From the NCBI RefSeq assembly GCF_001614315.2, contig NZ_LVEG02000002.1, positions 1 to 64,000 on the forward strand: a stretch of 64,000 nucleotides of DNA. The letters run 5' to 3'. The notes under the pieces are model-generated. The model saw nothing but the letters and a program-made list of their open reading frames with translations, had not been told where the DNA came from and did not search any database. Shown piece by piece: positions 27,768-37,745 of the stretch; the first letter of the stretch is position 1; every line of letters begins with the position of its first letter. Source of the DNA: Halofilum ochraceum. GTDB taxonomy: Bacteria; Pseudomonadota; Gammaproteobacteria; XJ16; Halofilaceae. The position numbers and the translations under genes were made by a program.

Positions 27768-27787
27768 GCATATCCGATCGGATATGC
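27768..27787. promoter_or_regulatory. 20-base palindrome upstream of the CoA-transferase
   Basis: GCATATCCGATCGGATATGC is perfectly self-complementary. It lies between the flavocytochrome stop and the CoA-transferase start, where an operator would be. A looser TATCC...GGATA pair is present past the other end of the gene (about 26481-26500). Confidence 0.55.
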
Positions 27788-27821
27788 CGGGTCAGAGGAA
27801 ATTCCGGATGCGCTCGCGGTT

Positions 27822-29300
27822 TCAGCTGATCAGTGCGAACAGGGTGGCCGCCAGTATAAGCACGCCGGCTACGGCCATGTAGACGCGACGTGTTCGGCGC
27901 GCGATGGGGCTGCCGGCGCTGAACCGGTAGCGGAAGCGCTCGCTGGTGATCCGGCCGGGCGGGACGCCTGCCTCGACCAGCAGGGTCTCCATTGCGTCGA
28001 TCATGCCCGGCGGGGCGCAGATGAAACAGCCGATGCGCCGCCGATCCGCATCGGGCAGGCACTCGCGCAACAGCTCGGCGCCGACTGGCCCGGCCTGCGC
28101 GCCCGCGGGGCGGTCTTCTTCGTCGACGACGCGCACGATGTCCAGATCGAGGCCGCGGGTCAATTCGTCCAGTTCCTCCTGCAGGATCAGGTCGCGCCGC
28201 CAGCGGCAGGCGTAGATGAGTCGCATCGGACGCTGATCTCCCCGTTGCAGCCGGTCGCGCAGCAGTCCGAGGATAGGCGCCAGCCCGACACCACCGGCAA
28301 TGAACAGCAGCGCCGCATCGTCGTCGTCCGGTTCCCCGAAATGGCCGAATGGTCCGTCGATCCATGCGGCGGCGCCGGTCGCCACCGCGCCGATCTGCCG
28401 CGTGTAGTCACCGTTTGCCTTGATGATGAAACGCAACCCGGGGCCGTCGCCGGGCGCCGATGCGATGGAGAACGGGTGTTCGCGTAATCCCCAGGGCCCC
28501 GGCGCGATGCGCAGCCAGACGAACTGCCCGGCCTGGAACCGGAGTCCATCGTGCCGGTCGGGCTCGATCGTCAGCTCATGGATATCGTCGCCAACGGAGT
28601 GGACCGCCCGCACACGCCAGGGCCGCCGGAGCTGCAGCCACGGACGGAGCGCGTAGACCTGGAGGAGACTGAGCAGCGCCAGGCCAACCGCGCCGATCCA
28701 GAACCCGGCCACCACAGGGGAGGCGGCGGCCGTCCCGGCGCCCAGCGTGTGCACGAGGCCGAGGATCGCGATGATCGCGGCGCCGACGCCGTGACCCAGC
28801 CGCCAGCGTTCGTAGGGGATCGGCAGGTCGTCCCGGAAGATCGCCGCGAATACGAGGCCGATCAGGCCGAACCAGGCGATGAAGCCCGTCACGCCGGCCA
28901 GCGCACTGCCGCCCGGGTCCGTGTCTCCCGGTATTCCGGTCTCACCCGGGAAGAGGGCGTAGAGATAGGGGTGGAGCAGTAGCATCAGGAGGACGACATA
29001 ACCGCTGAACTGGTGGAAGCGCATGAGCGCGTCCATGCCGACAACGTCGGTGAGCAGCCGGAAGCGCCCCGAGAACGCGAATTCGAGCAGCAGCGCAGCG
29101 AAACCGACCATGGCGATGCTCGAGGCGAGGTCGCCGAGGCCGGGGCGGCCGGGCGCCTGGGCAACCACGGCGACCGCGAGCGGCAGGAGTGCCACCAACA
29201 CGTAGACGAGGATCAGCGCGAAGCCGTGGAGTGACCCGCTACGGCGCCGAGTGGCCCTCACCGGCTGTGTGGTGGTCGTGTCGATGTCGATTCTCCGCAA
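27822..29300 (-). CDS. ferric-reductase-like transmembrane flavocytochrome
   Basis: 492 residues. N-terminal six-helix ferric-reductase domain (about 25-220) with paired histidines for two haems: RFHQFSGYVVLLMLLLHP and RLGHGVGAAIIAILGLVHTL. Then an FAD domain with LREHPFSIASAP and an NAD(P) domain with FIAGGVGLAPILGLLRD, YACRWRRDL and FICAPPGMIDAME; a final TM helix (about 470-490). Electrons would pass from NAD(P)H via FAD and haem across the membrane to iron or another acceptor. The extra C-terminal helix is less usual. Divergent from the AgcS gene. Confidence 0.87.
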   Translation of the reverse strand: MRRIDIDTTTTQPVRATRRRSGSLHGFALILVYVLVALLPLAVAVVAQAPGRPGLGDLASSIAMVGFAALLLEFAFSGRFRLLTDVVGMDALMRFHQFSGYVVLLMLLLHPYLYALFPGETGIPGDTDPGGSALAGVTGFIAWFGLIGLVFAAIFRDDLPIPYERWRLGHGVGAAIIAILGLVHTLGAGTAAASPVVAGFWIGAVGLALLSLLQVYALRPWLQLRRPWRVRAVHSVGDDIHELTIEPDRHDGLRFQAGQFVWLRIAPGPWGLREHPFSIASAPGDGPGLRFIIKANGDYTRQIGAVATGAAAWIDGPFGHFGEPDDDDAALLFIAGGVGLAPILGLLRDRLQRGDQRPMRLIYACRWRRDLILQEELDELTRGLDLDIVRVVDEEDRPAGAQAGPVGAELLRECLPDADRRRIGCFICAPPGMIDAMETLLVEAGVPPGRITSERFRYRFSAGSPIARRTRRVYMAVAGVLILAATLFALIS

Positions 29301-29645
29301 TCAGGCAAATGCCACGGGCCGCATCCCTGCCCATGGGAGCGGCCATCGAGAGAAGAATAGCAGCGACAATCGGAGCTATGAGTACCGTGGCGGCTCGGGG
29401 CCACGGTACCAATGCGGTCCGCATTGCGGCTTCGAACAATCGTTCGTCTTCCAGCGGTCGATTCTTTTCGAACGGTTCCTCGGAAAAATGCGCGACACCG
29501 GCTGGGCAGGCTGCTAAAAAAGACACGGCGTGGCCGCAGAGTTGACGGCCGGATGCTTCAGGAGAACACTCGGGCGCACCGGATCGGGAGGATGTGCGCC
29601 GGCCGTCCCCGGATCAGGACTAAAACGCGATAAGGGGCCATCGCC
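29301..29645. other. divergent regulatory region with two hairpins
   Basis: 345 bases between the flavocytochrome and the symporter. Contains a perfect 10-bp hairpin GTACCGTGGC / GCCACGGTAC (29382-29409, loop GGCTCGGG) directly followed by the palindrome CAATGCGGTCCGCATTG (29410-29426). No glycine or glutamine riboswitch was recognised. Confidence 0.5.
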
Positions 29646-31064
<1,419 letters not shown>

Positions 31065-31136
31065 TCGGCGGCCCGGTCGCTGCGGCGGCCGGGTAACCTG
31101 CATGAACGCGTGCCTTCGACCGCGGGAGGTACCGGC

Positions 31137-32063
31137 GTGAGCGACGACACCGACATCGAGGCACTGCTCGAAGAAGCACTCGAGGTCGGCCGCGCCGCCG
31201 CCGGGGCGGGCGAGGTCGCGCACTACATCCCTGAACTGGCGAAGTCCGACCCGTCGCACGTCGGCATCGCGATCGCGACGGTTGACGGCGGGCGTTACGA
31301 GGTCGGCGATGCCAGGGTGCCATTCACCTTCCAGTCGGTCTCCAAGGTGTTCTCCCTGGCGCTGGTCCTGCGCGAGCACGGGCCGGAAGTGCTCGACGAG
31401 ATGGCGTGCGAACCGAGCGGTGACGCATTCCACTCGATCGTGCGCCTCGAGGAAGAGCAGGGTCGTCCGCGCAACCCCTACATCAACGCGGGCGCGATCC
31501 TGGTCAGCGGTCTCCTGCCCGGTGGCGATCCGGTGGCGAAGGTGGCCAGCCTGCAGTCATTTCTGGGCGAGGTCGGTGATGGCGCCGAGTTCAGGGTGGA
31601 CGACGAGGTCTTCAACTCCGAGGTCGAGACCGGGTACCGCAACCGGGCACTGGCGAACTACCTGCGCCACTTCGGGCTGCTCGACGATCCGCAGCAGGCG
31701 GTAGAGACCTACTTCCGCCAATGCTCGATCTCGCTCGACGCCGTGCGCCTCGCCCGGATCGGGCTGTTCCTGGCCAACCGCGGCGTGGATCCGGTGAGTG
31801 GAGAGACCGTGCTTGCGCGTGCCGATAACCGGGTGCTGGTTTCACAGATGGCGATGTGCGGGCTGTATGACGACGTCGGGCGCTTCGCGATCGACGTGGG
31901 CGTACCGGCGAAGAGCGGTGTCTCCGGCGCGATCCTCGCGGTGGTCCCCGACCGCATGAGCATCACCGCCTTCGGTCCGGCGCTTGGCCCCAAAGGCAAC
32001 AGCACGGCCGCGCTGGCCGCCCTCGCGCATCTGTCCAGACGGCTTGATCTGTCGTTGTACTAG
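31137..32063 (+). CDS. glsA: glutaminase
   Basis: About 308 residues. Hydrolyses glutamine to glutamate and ammonia; serine beta-lactamase-like fold. FTFQSVSKVFSLALVL gives the catalytic Ser-x-x-Lys, and NPYINAGAILVSGLL, NYLRHFG and VPAKSGVSGAILAVVP are typical of the GlsA/YbaS family. GTG at 31137 follows GGGAGGT with seven-base spacing; a start at 31110 is less likely. Forms an apparent operon with the AgcS symporter. Confidence 0.93.
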   Translation: MSDDTDIEALLEEALEVGRAAAGAGEVAHYIPELAKSDPSHVGIAIATVDGGRYEVGDARVPFTFQSVSKVFSLALVLREHGPEVLDEMACEPSGDAFHSIVRLEEEQGRPRNPYINAGAILVSGLLPGGDPVAKVASLQSFLGEVGDGAEFRVDDEVFNSEVETGYRNRALANYLRHFGLLDDPQQAVETYFRQCSISLDAVRLARIGLFLANRGVDPVSGETVLARADNRVLVSQMAMCGLYDDVGRFAIDVGVPAKSGVSGAILAVVPDRMSITAFGPALGPKGNSTAALAALAHLSRRLDLSLY

Positions 32064-32222
32064 TGTCCTGTAACGCAAGTTCGTCGTCTTTTCGTCGGCC
32101 CTCGAGGCGCCTGGCGGCGTTGCGCCTCCTCGCCATACGAGGCGCTATGACTCGTCGGCGCGCCTTGCCAGTCGCCACGATGCCTCGCCGAGAAAGATCG
32201 ACGAACTTGCGTTAAAGGACAC
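32063..32222. mobile_element. 160-bp MITE-like element with 24-bp terminal inverted repeats
   Basis: Left end begins GTGTCCTGTAACGCAAGTTC (32063) and right end finishes GAACTTGCGTTAAAGGACAC (to 32222); the 24-base termini pair with one mismatch. The inside has further GC-rich partial palindromes (GGCGCC, GCGCCTCC, GAGGCGC) and no coding capacity. The left end starts on the last base of the glsA stop codon. This is the structure of a non-autonomous transposable element; no target duplication could be confirmed. Confidence 0.75.
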
Positions 32223-32373
32223 CAGGAGCCTGTCCGAGAAAGCATTCACCGGCTGCTTGCTGCCTCACGCGCTCACGACCGAAGATTTCCCGGACAGCCC
32301 ACTGCCCCGCAGCGCTCACTGTTTCACGAGAGACCAGGCCAACACCGGGGAGCTGATACCTGATGGGCGCCGT

Positions 32374-34194
32374 TCAAGCCGTTGCGCCCATATGCTCGAT
32401 GAGCGCCTCGGCGGACATCGGGCGGGCGTAGTAATAGCCCTGGGCCAGCGTGTAGCCGTGCTCGCGAAGGAACCGTTCGTGACCATCGTGCTCGACGCCC
32501 TCGGCGACCAGCTCGATGCCCAGGTCATGGGCCAGCGCGCTGACGGACGTGACCACGGCGGCGCCCGGGCCGTCCGGGCAATCGTTGACGAAGCCGCGAT
32601 CGACCTTGAGCGTATTGAATGGCATGCGGATCAACCGGGCCAGCGAGGAGTGGCCCGTGCCGAAGTCGTCCAGCGCCAGCTGGAATCCCGCCTCACGCAG
32701 CCGCTGCAACGCGTAATCGACCTCGTTGATGTGCGTCGACAGCGCGCTCTCGGTGATCTCCAGCTTGATGCGCGAGGGATCGACACCGGCTGCTTGCGTG
32801 CGCTGTTTGAGCTGCTCGGTCAGTTGTGGGTCATCGAGCTGCAGCGGTGACAGGTTGACCGAAATCCACAGGTCGTGACCCTGGCGGCGCCAGGCGGCGA
32901 GATCGCTGCACGCGGCCTCGAACACCCAGAGGCCCAGTTTATGGATCAGGCCCGTCTCCTCGGCGATGGGAATGAAACGGTCCGGTCCTACCGCGTGCTT
33001 GTCGCCGCGCGGCCAGCGCACGAGTGCCTCGGCGCCAATAACCCGGGCATTTGCCGCCATCTCGACAATGGGTTGCCAGGAGACGGTGAATGCACCGCGC
33101 GTGACGGCCTCGCGCAGATCCGCTTCCACGCCCACGCGCTCGCGGAATTCCCCGAATGCATCGGGTGCGAAGTGCTGCGCCCGATTGCCGCCGTTGTCGG
33201 CGCTGGCCAGTGAGGCCGCCGATGCCGCATCGATGGCATAGTGGGCCGGCACGCCGTCCGCGAATGCCGCGAGGCCGATCGAGGCGGTGATGTTGATCCG
33301 GTCGCCATCGATGGCCATCGGCTCCGCCAGCACGGTGAGCGCCTGCTCGGCCGTTGCCTCGAGCCAATGCTCGAGTTGCGGATCATCATGCTGCATGTGG
33401 CGAACGCGAACGATAATGAAGGTGTCGCCATCGCCGCGGGCGAGCATGTCGTCAGGGCCCAGTATCCTGGCCAGTCGCTCGGACGCCGTCCGCAGGACGG
33501 TGCCGATTCCGGATTGCCCGGTCGCGCCCAGCACGAGCTCCATGCGGTCGAGCCGGACCTTGACCGCGGCGACGCCGGCTGGCGCCGGGGTGGTGTCGAT
33601 CAGTGCCTGCGCTTCCCGGATGATGCTGGCGCGGTTGCGCAGGCCGGTCACGGCATCGAATTCGATGGCGGTGCGCAGCTCCTGCTGGGAACGATGATAG
33701 TCGACCCGTAATTCCATGGTCTCGATGACGAGCTCGGCGTATTCGCGCAGCCAGCGCTCCTCGTCGGCGTCGAGCCGGGCCCGCGGCTCGCTGGCGATCA
33801 GACACAGGGTGCCGACCGCGTGGCCCTCGCGCGTCCGCAACGGCATGCCGGCGTAGAAGCGCACGTGCGGCGGGCCGGTGACGATGCCGAGGTGACGCGT
33901 GCGTGCGTCCGTTCGCAGATCCGGGATCACGAGCAGGTCGTCGTGGGCGAGAGTGAACTGGCAGACGCTGTCCTCGCGGGGACAGGTGAATCGCTGGCCC
34001 TCGAATGCCTTGACCCACTGGCGGTCATTATCCAGCAGATGGATGCCGACGCTCGGCATGTCGAAGAAGTCGGCGACCATGCGCACGATGCGATCGAAGG
34101 GCGGCTCGTAATCCGTATCGAGGATCTGGAGCCGGTGGAGCGCATCCAGCCGCGGGTCCGCGTCCTGCTTGGCGGGCACTGTGTTCTCGGGCAT
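32374..34194 (-). CDS. GAF / degenerate GGDEF / EAL signalling protein
   Basis: 606 residues. GAF domain about 15-160 (FDMPSVGIHLLDNDRQW, VCQFTLAHDDLLVIPDLRTD). GGDEF-like domain about 170-335 whose signature reads RGDGD (253-257) instead of GGDEF, so no cyclase activity is expected. EAL domain about 345-600 with EALVRW, ISVNLSPLQL, KLEITES, LDDFGTGHSSL, VDRGFV and VAEGVE, all catalytic motifs present. Probably a cytosolic c-di-GMP phosphodiesterase controlled by its GAF domain. A 9-bp hairpin lies in the leader (34214-34240). Confidence 0.9.
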   Translation of the reverse strand: MPENTVPAKQDADPRLDALHRLQILDTDYEPPFDRIVRMVADFFDMPSVGIHLLDNDRQWVKAFEGQRFTCPREDSVCQFTLAHDDLLVIPDLRTDARTRHLGIVTGPPHVRFYAGMPLRTREGHAVGTLCLIASEPRARLDADEERWLREYAELVIETMELRVDYHRSQQELRTAIEFDAVTGLRNRASIIREAQALIDTTPAPAGVAAVKVRLDRMELVLGATGQSGIGTVLRTASERLARILGPDDMLARGDGDTFIIVRVRHMQHDDPQLEHWLEATAEQALTVLAEPMAIDGDRINITASIGLAAFADGVPAHYAIDAASAASLASADNGGNRAQHFAPDAFGEFRERVGVEADLREAVTRGAFTVSWQPIVEMAANARVIGAEALVRWPRGDKHAVGPDRFIPIAEETGLIHKLGLWVFEAACSDLAAWRRQGHDLWISVNLSPLQLDDPQLTEQLKQRTQAAGVDPSRIKLEITESALSTHINEVDYALQRLREAGFQLALDDFGTGHSSLARLIRMPFNTLKVDRGFVNDCPDGPGAAVVTSVSALAHDLGIELVAEGVEHDGHERFLREHGYTLAQGYYYARPMSAEALIEHMGATA

Positions 34195-34611
34195 GGATCA
34201 GAGGCGTCCGTCGTTGCAGCGGCGAGACGAACCGCTGCAATGTTCGCAAGGAGTCCGCGGCGTAGCAGCGGGCGTGCGGATAGGCTTCCGCCTCGGCTTC
34301 GGGTTATCGGTGCACAAGGTTGGCATCGTATACCCCATGGGTTGGCTCCATGTCCGGTTTTATCGTAACGCATGCGCCCATTTGAGCCAGGAGGCTGTCC
34401 ACGCACCCTGCTGCGTTTGTAATGTGTGGTGACGGGGCCATGCCTGCAAGATTCTGGCCAGGGAGTGGGCCGGCTGAAACGCATGAGTGGACATCCGCGG
34501 ACGGCCTTTCGATCCCGTCAGGCTATTCGGGGTAGATAGAACGTTCCGGATTCATAGCGACCGTTGCTGTTCCGCCCCGAAGCAGCCCAAGTCGAGGCCC
34601 GGATTCCTCGG
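34195..34611. other. intergenic region between the EAL protein and the nitrilase-like gene
   Basis: 417 bases. Holds the hairpin TTGCAGCGG / CCGCTGCAA (34214-34240) and, near 34520-34535, a poor family B-like sequence. No gene seen. Confidence 0.4.
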
Positions 34612-35409
34612 TCATGACTGCGGCAGCGTGAGCCGATCCGCAAGGTACGGCAGTGTCGCTCGCGCCGCGGCGACCGCCGATGGTTCGATGGTGGCGACGA
34701 TCACCGCTTCCTCCCGGTGCGCGCGCGTCCGATCTTCACCCGTCGGGTCGACGATGCAGCTCGCCCCCAGGTACTCGAGCCCGTCTTCGCTGCCGGTGTA
34801 ATTGGCGTACGCGATGAAGACGCCGTTCTCGAGCGCGCGCGTGGGGATCATCTTCTGCGCGACCACCGGCCAGCGGGAGACCAGCGCGGTGGGGACCGCG
34901 AAGGTCGTGGCGCCGGCCAGCGTGCCCATGCGGGCCAGCTCGGGGAACTCCACGTCATAGCAGATCAATACGCCGATGCGGTGGCCTTCGAGCTCGAACA
35001 CGGTCACGGCGTCGCCGCGCGCATAGGTCGCCTGCTCGTCGGTGCCCGACAGTCCCAGCTTGCGGTGATTGCCGAGCGTGGCGCCGTCGGGGCCGATGCA
35101 CAGGGCGGCGTTGTACACGATCCCGTCTGCGGCCTCCGGATACCCGAGCACGATCGCGATGCCGTGTTCACGGGCGATCGCCGCCGCGCGTTGTGCCGAG
35201 GGGCCGTTGGCGGGTTCGGCGCGCGCGTGGATACGATCCGGCATGCCGCCGTACCCGGAGACGAACACCTCGGGCGTGACGAGCAGGCGTGCACCCCACT
35301 CGGCGCCCTGGCGCGCCGCGGCGTTCAGCCGGTCGAGCCGGGCCGTGGCGTCCTCGTCGCATGCCTGGCACTGGAAGACGGCGACGGTCAGTGGCGCGGG
35401 TTCAATCAT
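34612..35409 (-). CDS. carbon-nitrogen hydrolase (nitrilase superfamily)
   Basis: 265 residues. Catalytic triad visible: Glu in LLVTPEVFVSGYG, Lys in GNHRKLGLSG and Cys in GVLICYDVEFPE. Hydrolyses amides, carbamoyl groups or nitriles in the superfamily; closest by eye to the aliphatic-amidase / R-amidase type. The gene starts seven bases after the stop of the creatinase-like gene, so they form one operon, and the two enzymes probably act in sequence on a small nitrogen compound. The specific substrate is unknown. Confidence 0.86.
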   Translation of the reverse strand: MIEPAPLTVAVFQCQACDEDATARLDRLNAAARQGAEWGARLLVTPEVFVSGYGGMPDRIHARAEPANGPSAQRAAAIAREHGIAIVLGYPEAADGIVYNAALCIGPDGATLGNHRKLGLSGTDEQATYARGDAVTVFELEGHRIGVLICYDVEFPELARMGTLAGATTFAVPTALVSRWPVVAQKMIPTRALENGVFIAYANYTGSEDGLEYLGASCIVDPTGEDRTRAHREEAVIVATIEPSAVAAARATLPYLADRLTLPQS

Positions 35410-35415
35410 GCCGAA

Positions 35416-36579
35416 TCAGCCGTTGACGATGGAGAGGTCACGCGGGAAGTCGGTCAGGTACTCGAAACCGTCATCGGTCACGACCACCGAGTCGCCGATA
35501 CGGGTGCCGAACCGCTCCGGCACGCTGATACCGCCGTCGACCGCGAAGGTCATACCGCTGGCAAGCGGCGTGCGATCCCCCGGTTTGAGCTCCGGCGCCT
35601 CCAGCGCCGAGATACCGATTGCACGGCCGGTCCGGTAGCCGGGCGCATAACCGGCCTCGCGATAGACGGCGTCGGCGGCGAAGTGGACGTCCTCTGCCGG
35701 CACGCCGGGCCGCATGGCGGCCAGCGCAGCCTGCTGCGCCGCTACGGTCGTCTCGTAGGCGCGGGCCATCTCATCGGTCACCTCGCCGACGAAGAATTCG
35801 CGGTCGAATCCCAGCCGGTACTGCTTGAAGCGGACGAGGTTGCAGCAGCACAGGTAGACCGGGTCGCCGACCTGCAGTTCGCGCACGGTGGCGCGGCGGT
35901 GAACCATGGAGGTGTCCGGGCCGCTCTGAAGGATGGGCAGGCCGTGAATGGTCGGCGACACGAAGGCCTCATGACCGCGCCCGGTCAGGAATCCCGCGGC
36001 CGCGCGCGTCCCCGCGGTCAGGGCGGCCTGGGCGATCTCGTGTTCCGGTACGCCCGGCGCCAGGGCAGCGCGCACGGCCCCCATCATCGCGGTCGCGACC
36101 TCACCGGCCCGGCGCATGATCGCGATCTCCTTGTCTGACTTGATCATGCGCATCTGCCCGATCATCGGTCCGAGATCGGCGATGCGGGCGCAGTCGAAGC
36201 GTTCGTCGATGACCAGTTCGACTTCGGGGGGCGTACGCCAGGGCTCCCAGCTCAGCCGGGCGGAAGGCCGGTGGCCGTGCAACAGTTCCCGCAGCACGTT
36301 CTCCCAGCGGTTCTCGCCGCCATCCTCCCAGCCGCGCACATCCTCGACCCACGTCATGGCCGCGACCATCTCGGATTCCATCAGCGGCGTGATGACCGTG
36401 GGGGCACCGTCGCGCGGGACCAGCATCAGTGTCGGGCGGCCGTACTCGACGCCCAGGTAGCCCCAGAAGCCGCCGAAGTAGGCGATGGTGTCTTCATCCG
36501 CCAGTATGGCGAGATCGATACCCTGCTCGCCCATGCGTTGTTGCAGCAAGGCGGTGTGGTGGCGGGTCAGTTCAAGCAT
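35416..36579 (-). CDS. M24B creatinase-like hydrolase lacking metal ligands
   Basis: 387 residues, N-terminal creatinase domain plus pita-bread domain. Segments ILQSGPDTSMVHRRATV and LQVGDPVYLCCCNLVRFKQY align with the creatinase active-site region, and the candidate catalytic His is kept. The five M24 metal ligands appear replaced: Cys in LCCCN and Gly before FDREF for the two Asp, Arg in TGRAIG for His, Asp in AVDGG and RIGDS for the Glu residues. So it is more like creatinase or ectoine-hydrolase type enzymes than a peptidase. ATG at 36579 has GGAGG eight bases upstream; GTG 36588 does not. First gene of the pair with the nitrilase-like enzyme. Confidence 0.82.
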   Translation of the reverse strand: MLELTRHHTALLQQRMGEQGIDLAILADEDTIAYFGGFWGYLGVEYGRPTLMLVPRDGAPTVITPLMESEMVAAMTWVEDVRGWEDGGENRWENVLRELLHGHRPSARLSWEPWRTPPEVELVIDERFDCARIADLGPMIGQMRMIKSDKEIAIMRRAGEVATAMMGAVRAALAPGVPEHEIAQAALTAGTRAAAGFLTGRGHEAFVSPTIHGLPILQSGPDTSMVHRRATVRELQVGDPVYLCCCNLVRFKQYRLGFDREFFVGEVTDEMARAYETTVAAQQAALAAMRPGVPAEDVHFAADAVYREAGYAPGYRTGRAIGISALEAPELKPGDRTPLASGMTFAVDGGISVPERFGTRIGDSVVVTDDGFEYLTDFPRDLSIVNG

Positions 36580-36825
36580 GGAGGCCACCTCCGAACGAAT
36601 CTCCCGGAGTCTACTACGCGTGAAACGGCTTATGCCTCAGAAAACCCGCTGAAGCGGACCGGGTCGTGCTGCCGGTTATTTTTCGGCCCGGATCGCCGCG
36701 CAAGTGCACCGCGTCCATCTCCCCACCAGCTTCGAGCCCCATAGCGATGTACTGCTGTACCATGACACCGCCGGGTCGGCGGGTGACGCCATGGCCCGGC
36801 ACCGGGAGTCGCGGGAGAGGCGAGT

Positions 36826-37404
36826 ATGCTCGAATTCGTTGTCGGGATCGTCCTGTTCTTTGGTATTCACTCGATCGCGATCGTGGTGCCGGATTGGCGC
36901 AACGACATGGTGCGACGCATGGGTGCGGTGCCGTGGAAGGCGATCTACGGTCTGATCTCCATCGTCGGAATTGTGCTGCTGATCAAGGGCTACGGCGATC
37001 TCCGCTGGGCCTCGACCGCGCTGTATTCGCCGCCCGGCTGGCTGCGCCACGCAGGCATGCTTTTGCTCCTCCCGGTGTTCCCGCTGCTGCTGGCCACCTA
37101 CTTGCCGGGGCGAATCAGCGCGCGCGCGAAACACCCCATGCTGCTGGCGGTAAAGATCTGGGCGCTTGCGCACCTGCTGATGAACGGTCGGGCAGTGGAC
37201 CTCGCGCTTTTCGGAGCGTTCCTTGCCTGGGCGGTGGCGGATCGTATCGCCGCCAAGCGGCGCTCATCGCGGCCGGCGTCAGCGCCGGCCCTGCCTGCGA
37301 CGGCGGTCAATGACGCGGTGGTGGTCGTGGGCGGCCTCGCGATCTACGTCGCGTTCGTGCTCTGGCTGCATACCTGGCTGATTGGCGTGCCGGTGGTCGC
37401 CTGA
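36826..37404 (+). CDS. NnrU family membrane protein
   Basis: 192 residues with five or six TM segments. FFGIHSIAIVVPDWRNDM, RISARAKHPMLLAVKIWALAHLLMNG and a conserved ADR mark the NnrU family, first linked to nitrite/NO reduction in Rhodobacter; many members occur without denitrification genes and have heme-related or unknown roles. Lone gene, with a GAGAGGCG site before ATG 36826. Confidence 0.87.
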   Translation: MLEFVVGIVLFFGIHSIAIVVPDWRNDMVRRMGAVPWKAIYGLISIVGIVLLIKGYGDLRWASTALYSPPGWLRHAGMLLLLPVFPLLLATYLPGRISARAKHPMLLAVKIWALAHLLMNGRAVDLALFGAFLAWAVADRIAAKRRSSRPASAPALPATAVNDAVVVVGGLAIYVAFVLWLHTWLIGVPVVA

Positions 37405-37444
37405 CGCGCTGGGTGGGGGCTGACCGGTCCAGTGCTTTACGCTT

Positions 37445-37590
37445 GGGTGCTTCCGCTATATATTGAGACCGTCCTGACCGCGCGCCCAGGATATGGGCCG
37501 CACGAGGGGAACACCGGTGAGAATCCGGGGCTGTCGCGCAACGGTATGACGGGGATGCAGTCCTCCGTCGAGCCCGAATACCTCGCAGGA
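37445..37590 (+). promoter_or_regulatory. cobalamin riboswitch
   Basis: The conserved core is easily read: GAGGGGAACACCGGTGAGAA then TCCGGGGCTGTCGCGCAACG (37504-37543), and 3' GAGCCCGAATACCTCGCAG (37570-37588), matching the AGGGAA...GGTG..AATCC...GC.G...CGCAAC and the AGyC.GAATACC elements of the B12 aptamer. A GC-rich hairpin follows (37592-37613). The gene downstream is not a known B12 gene. Confidence 0.88.
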
Positions 37591-37591
37591 T

Positions 37592-37613
37592 CGGCCCGCC
37601 TCTGGCGGGGCCG
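37592..37613 (+). promoter_or_regulatory. expression-platform hairpin after the B12 aptamer
   Basis: CGGCCCGCC / GGCGGGGCCG with TCT loop, beginning right after the aptamer. There is no U run behind it, so control may be translational or through an alternative fold. Confidence 0.5.
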
Positions 37614-37745
37614 CCCGGAACCTTCGCGTCAAAGGTCCGAGGCCGAGATGCACGCAGGATTCGCCCTCACCGGGCATCACGAATCCCTTCTCCCGTCCTC
37701 GCAACGCGTTGGTTCCTCCTTGAGCCGGTTCGATCTGGAGGAGCC

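Noticed and set aside
26638-27882. 414-codon plus-strand open frame
   Set aside because: Antisense to the CoA-transferase; low-complexity Gly/Arg/Val composition.
29430-29640. Possible glycine riboswitch before the AgcS symporter
   Set aside because: The paired GGAGAG and CCGAAGG-type cores of the glycine aptamer could not be found.
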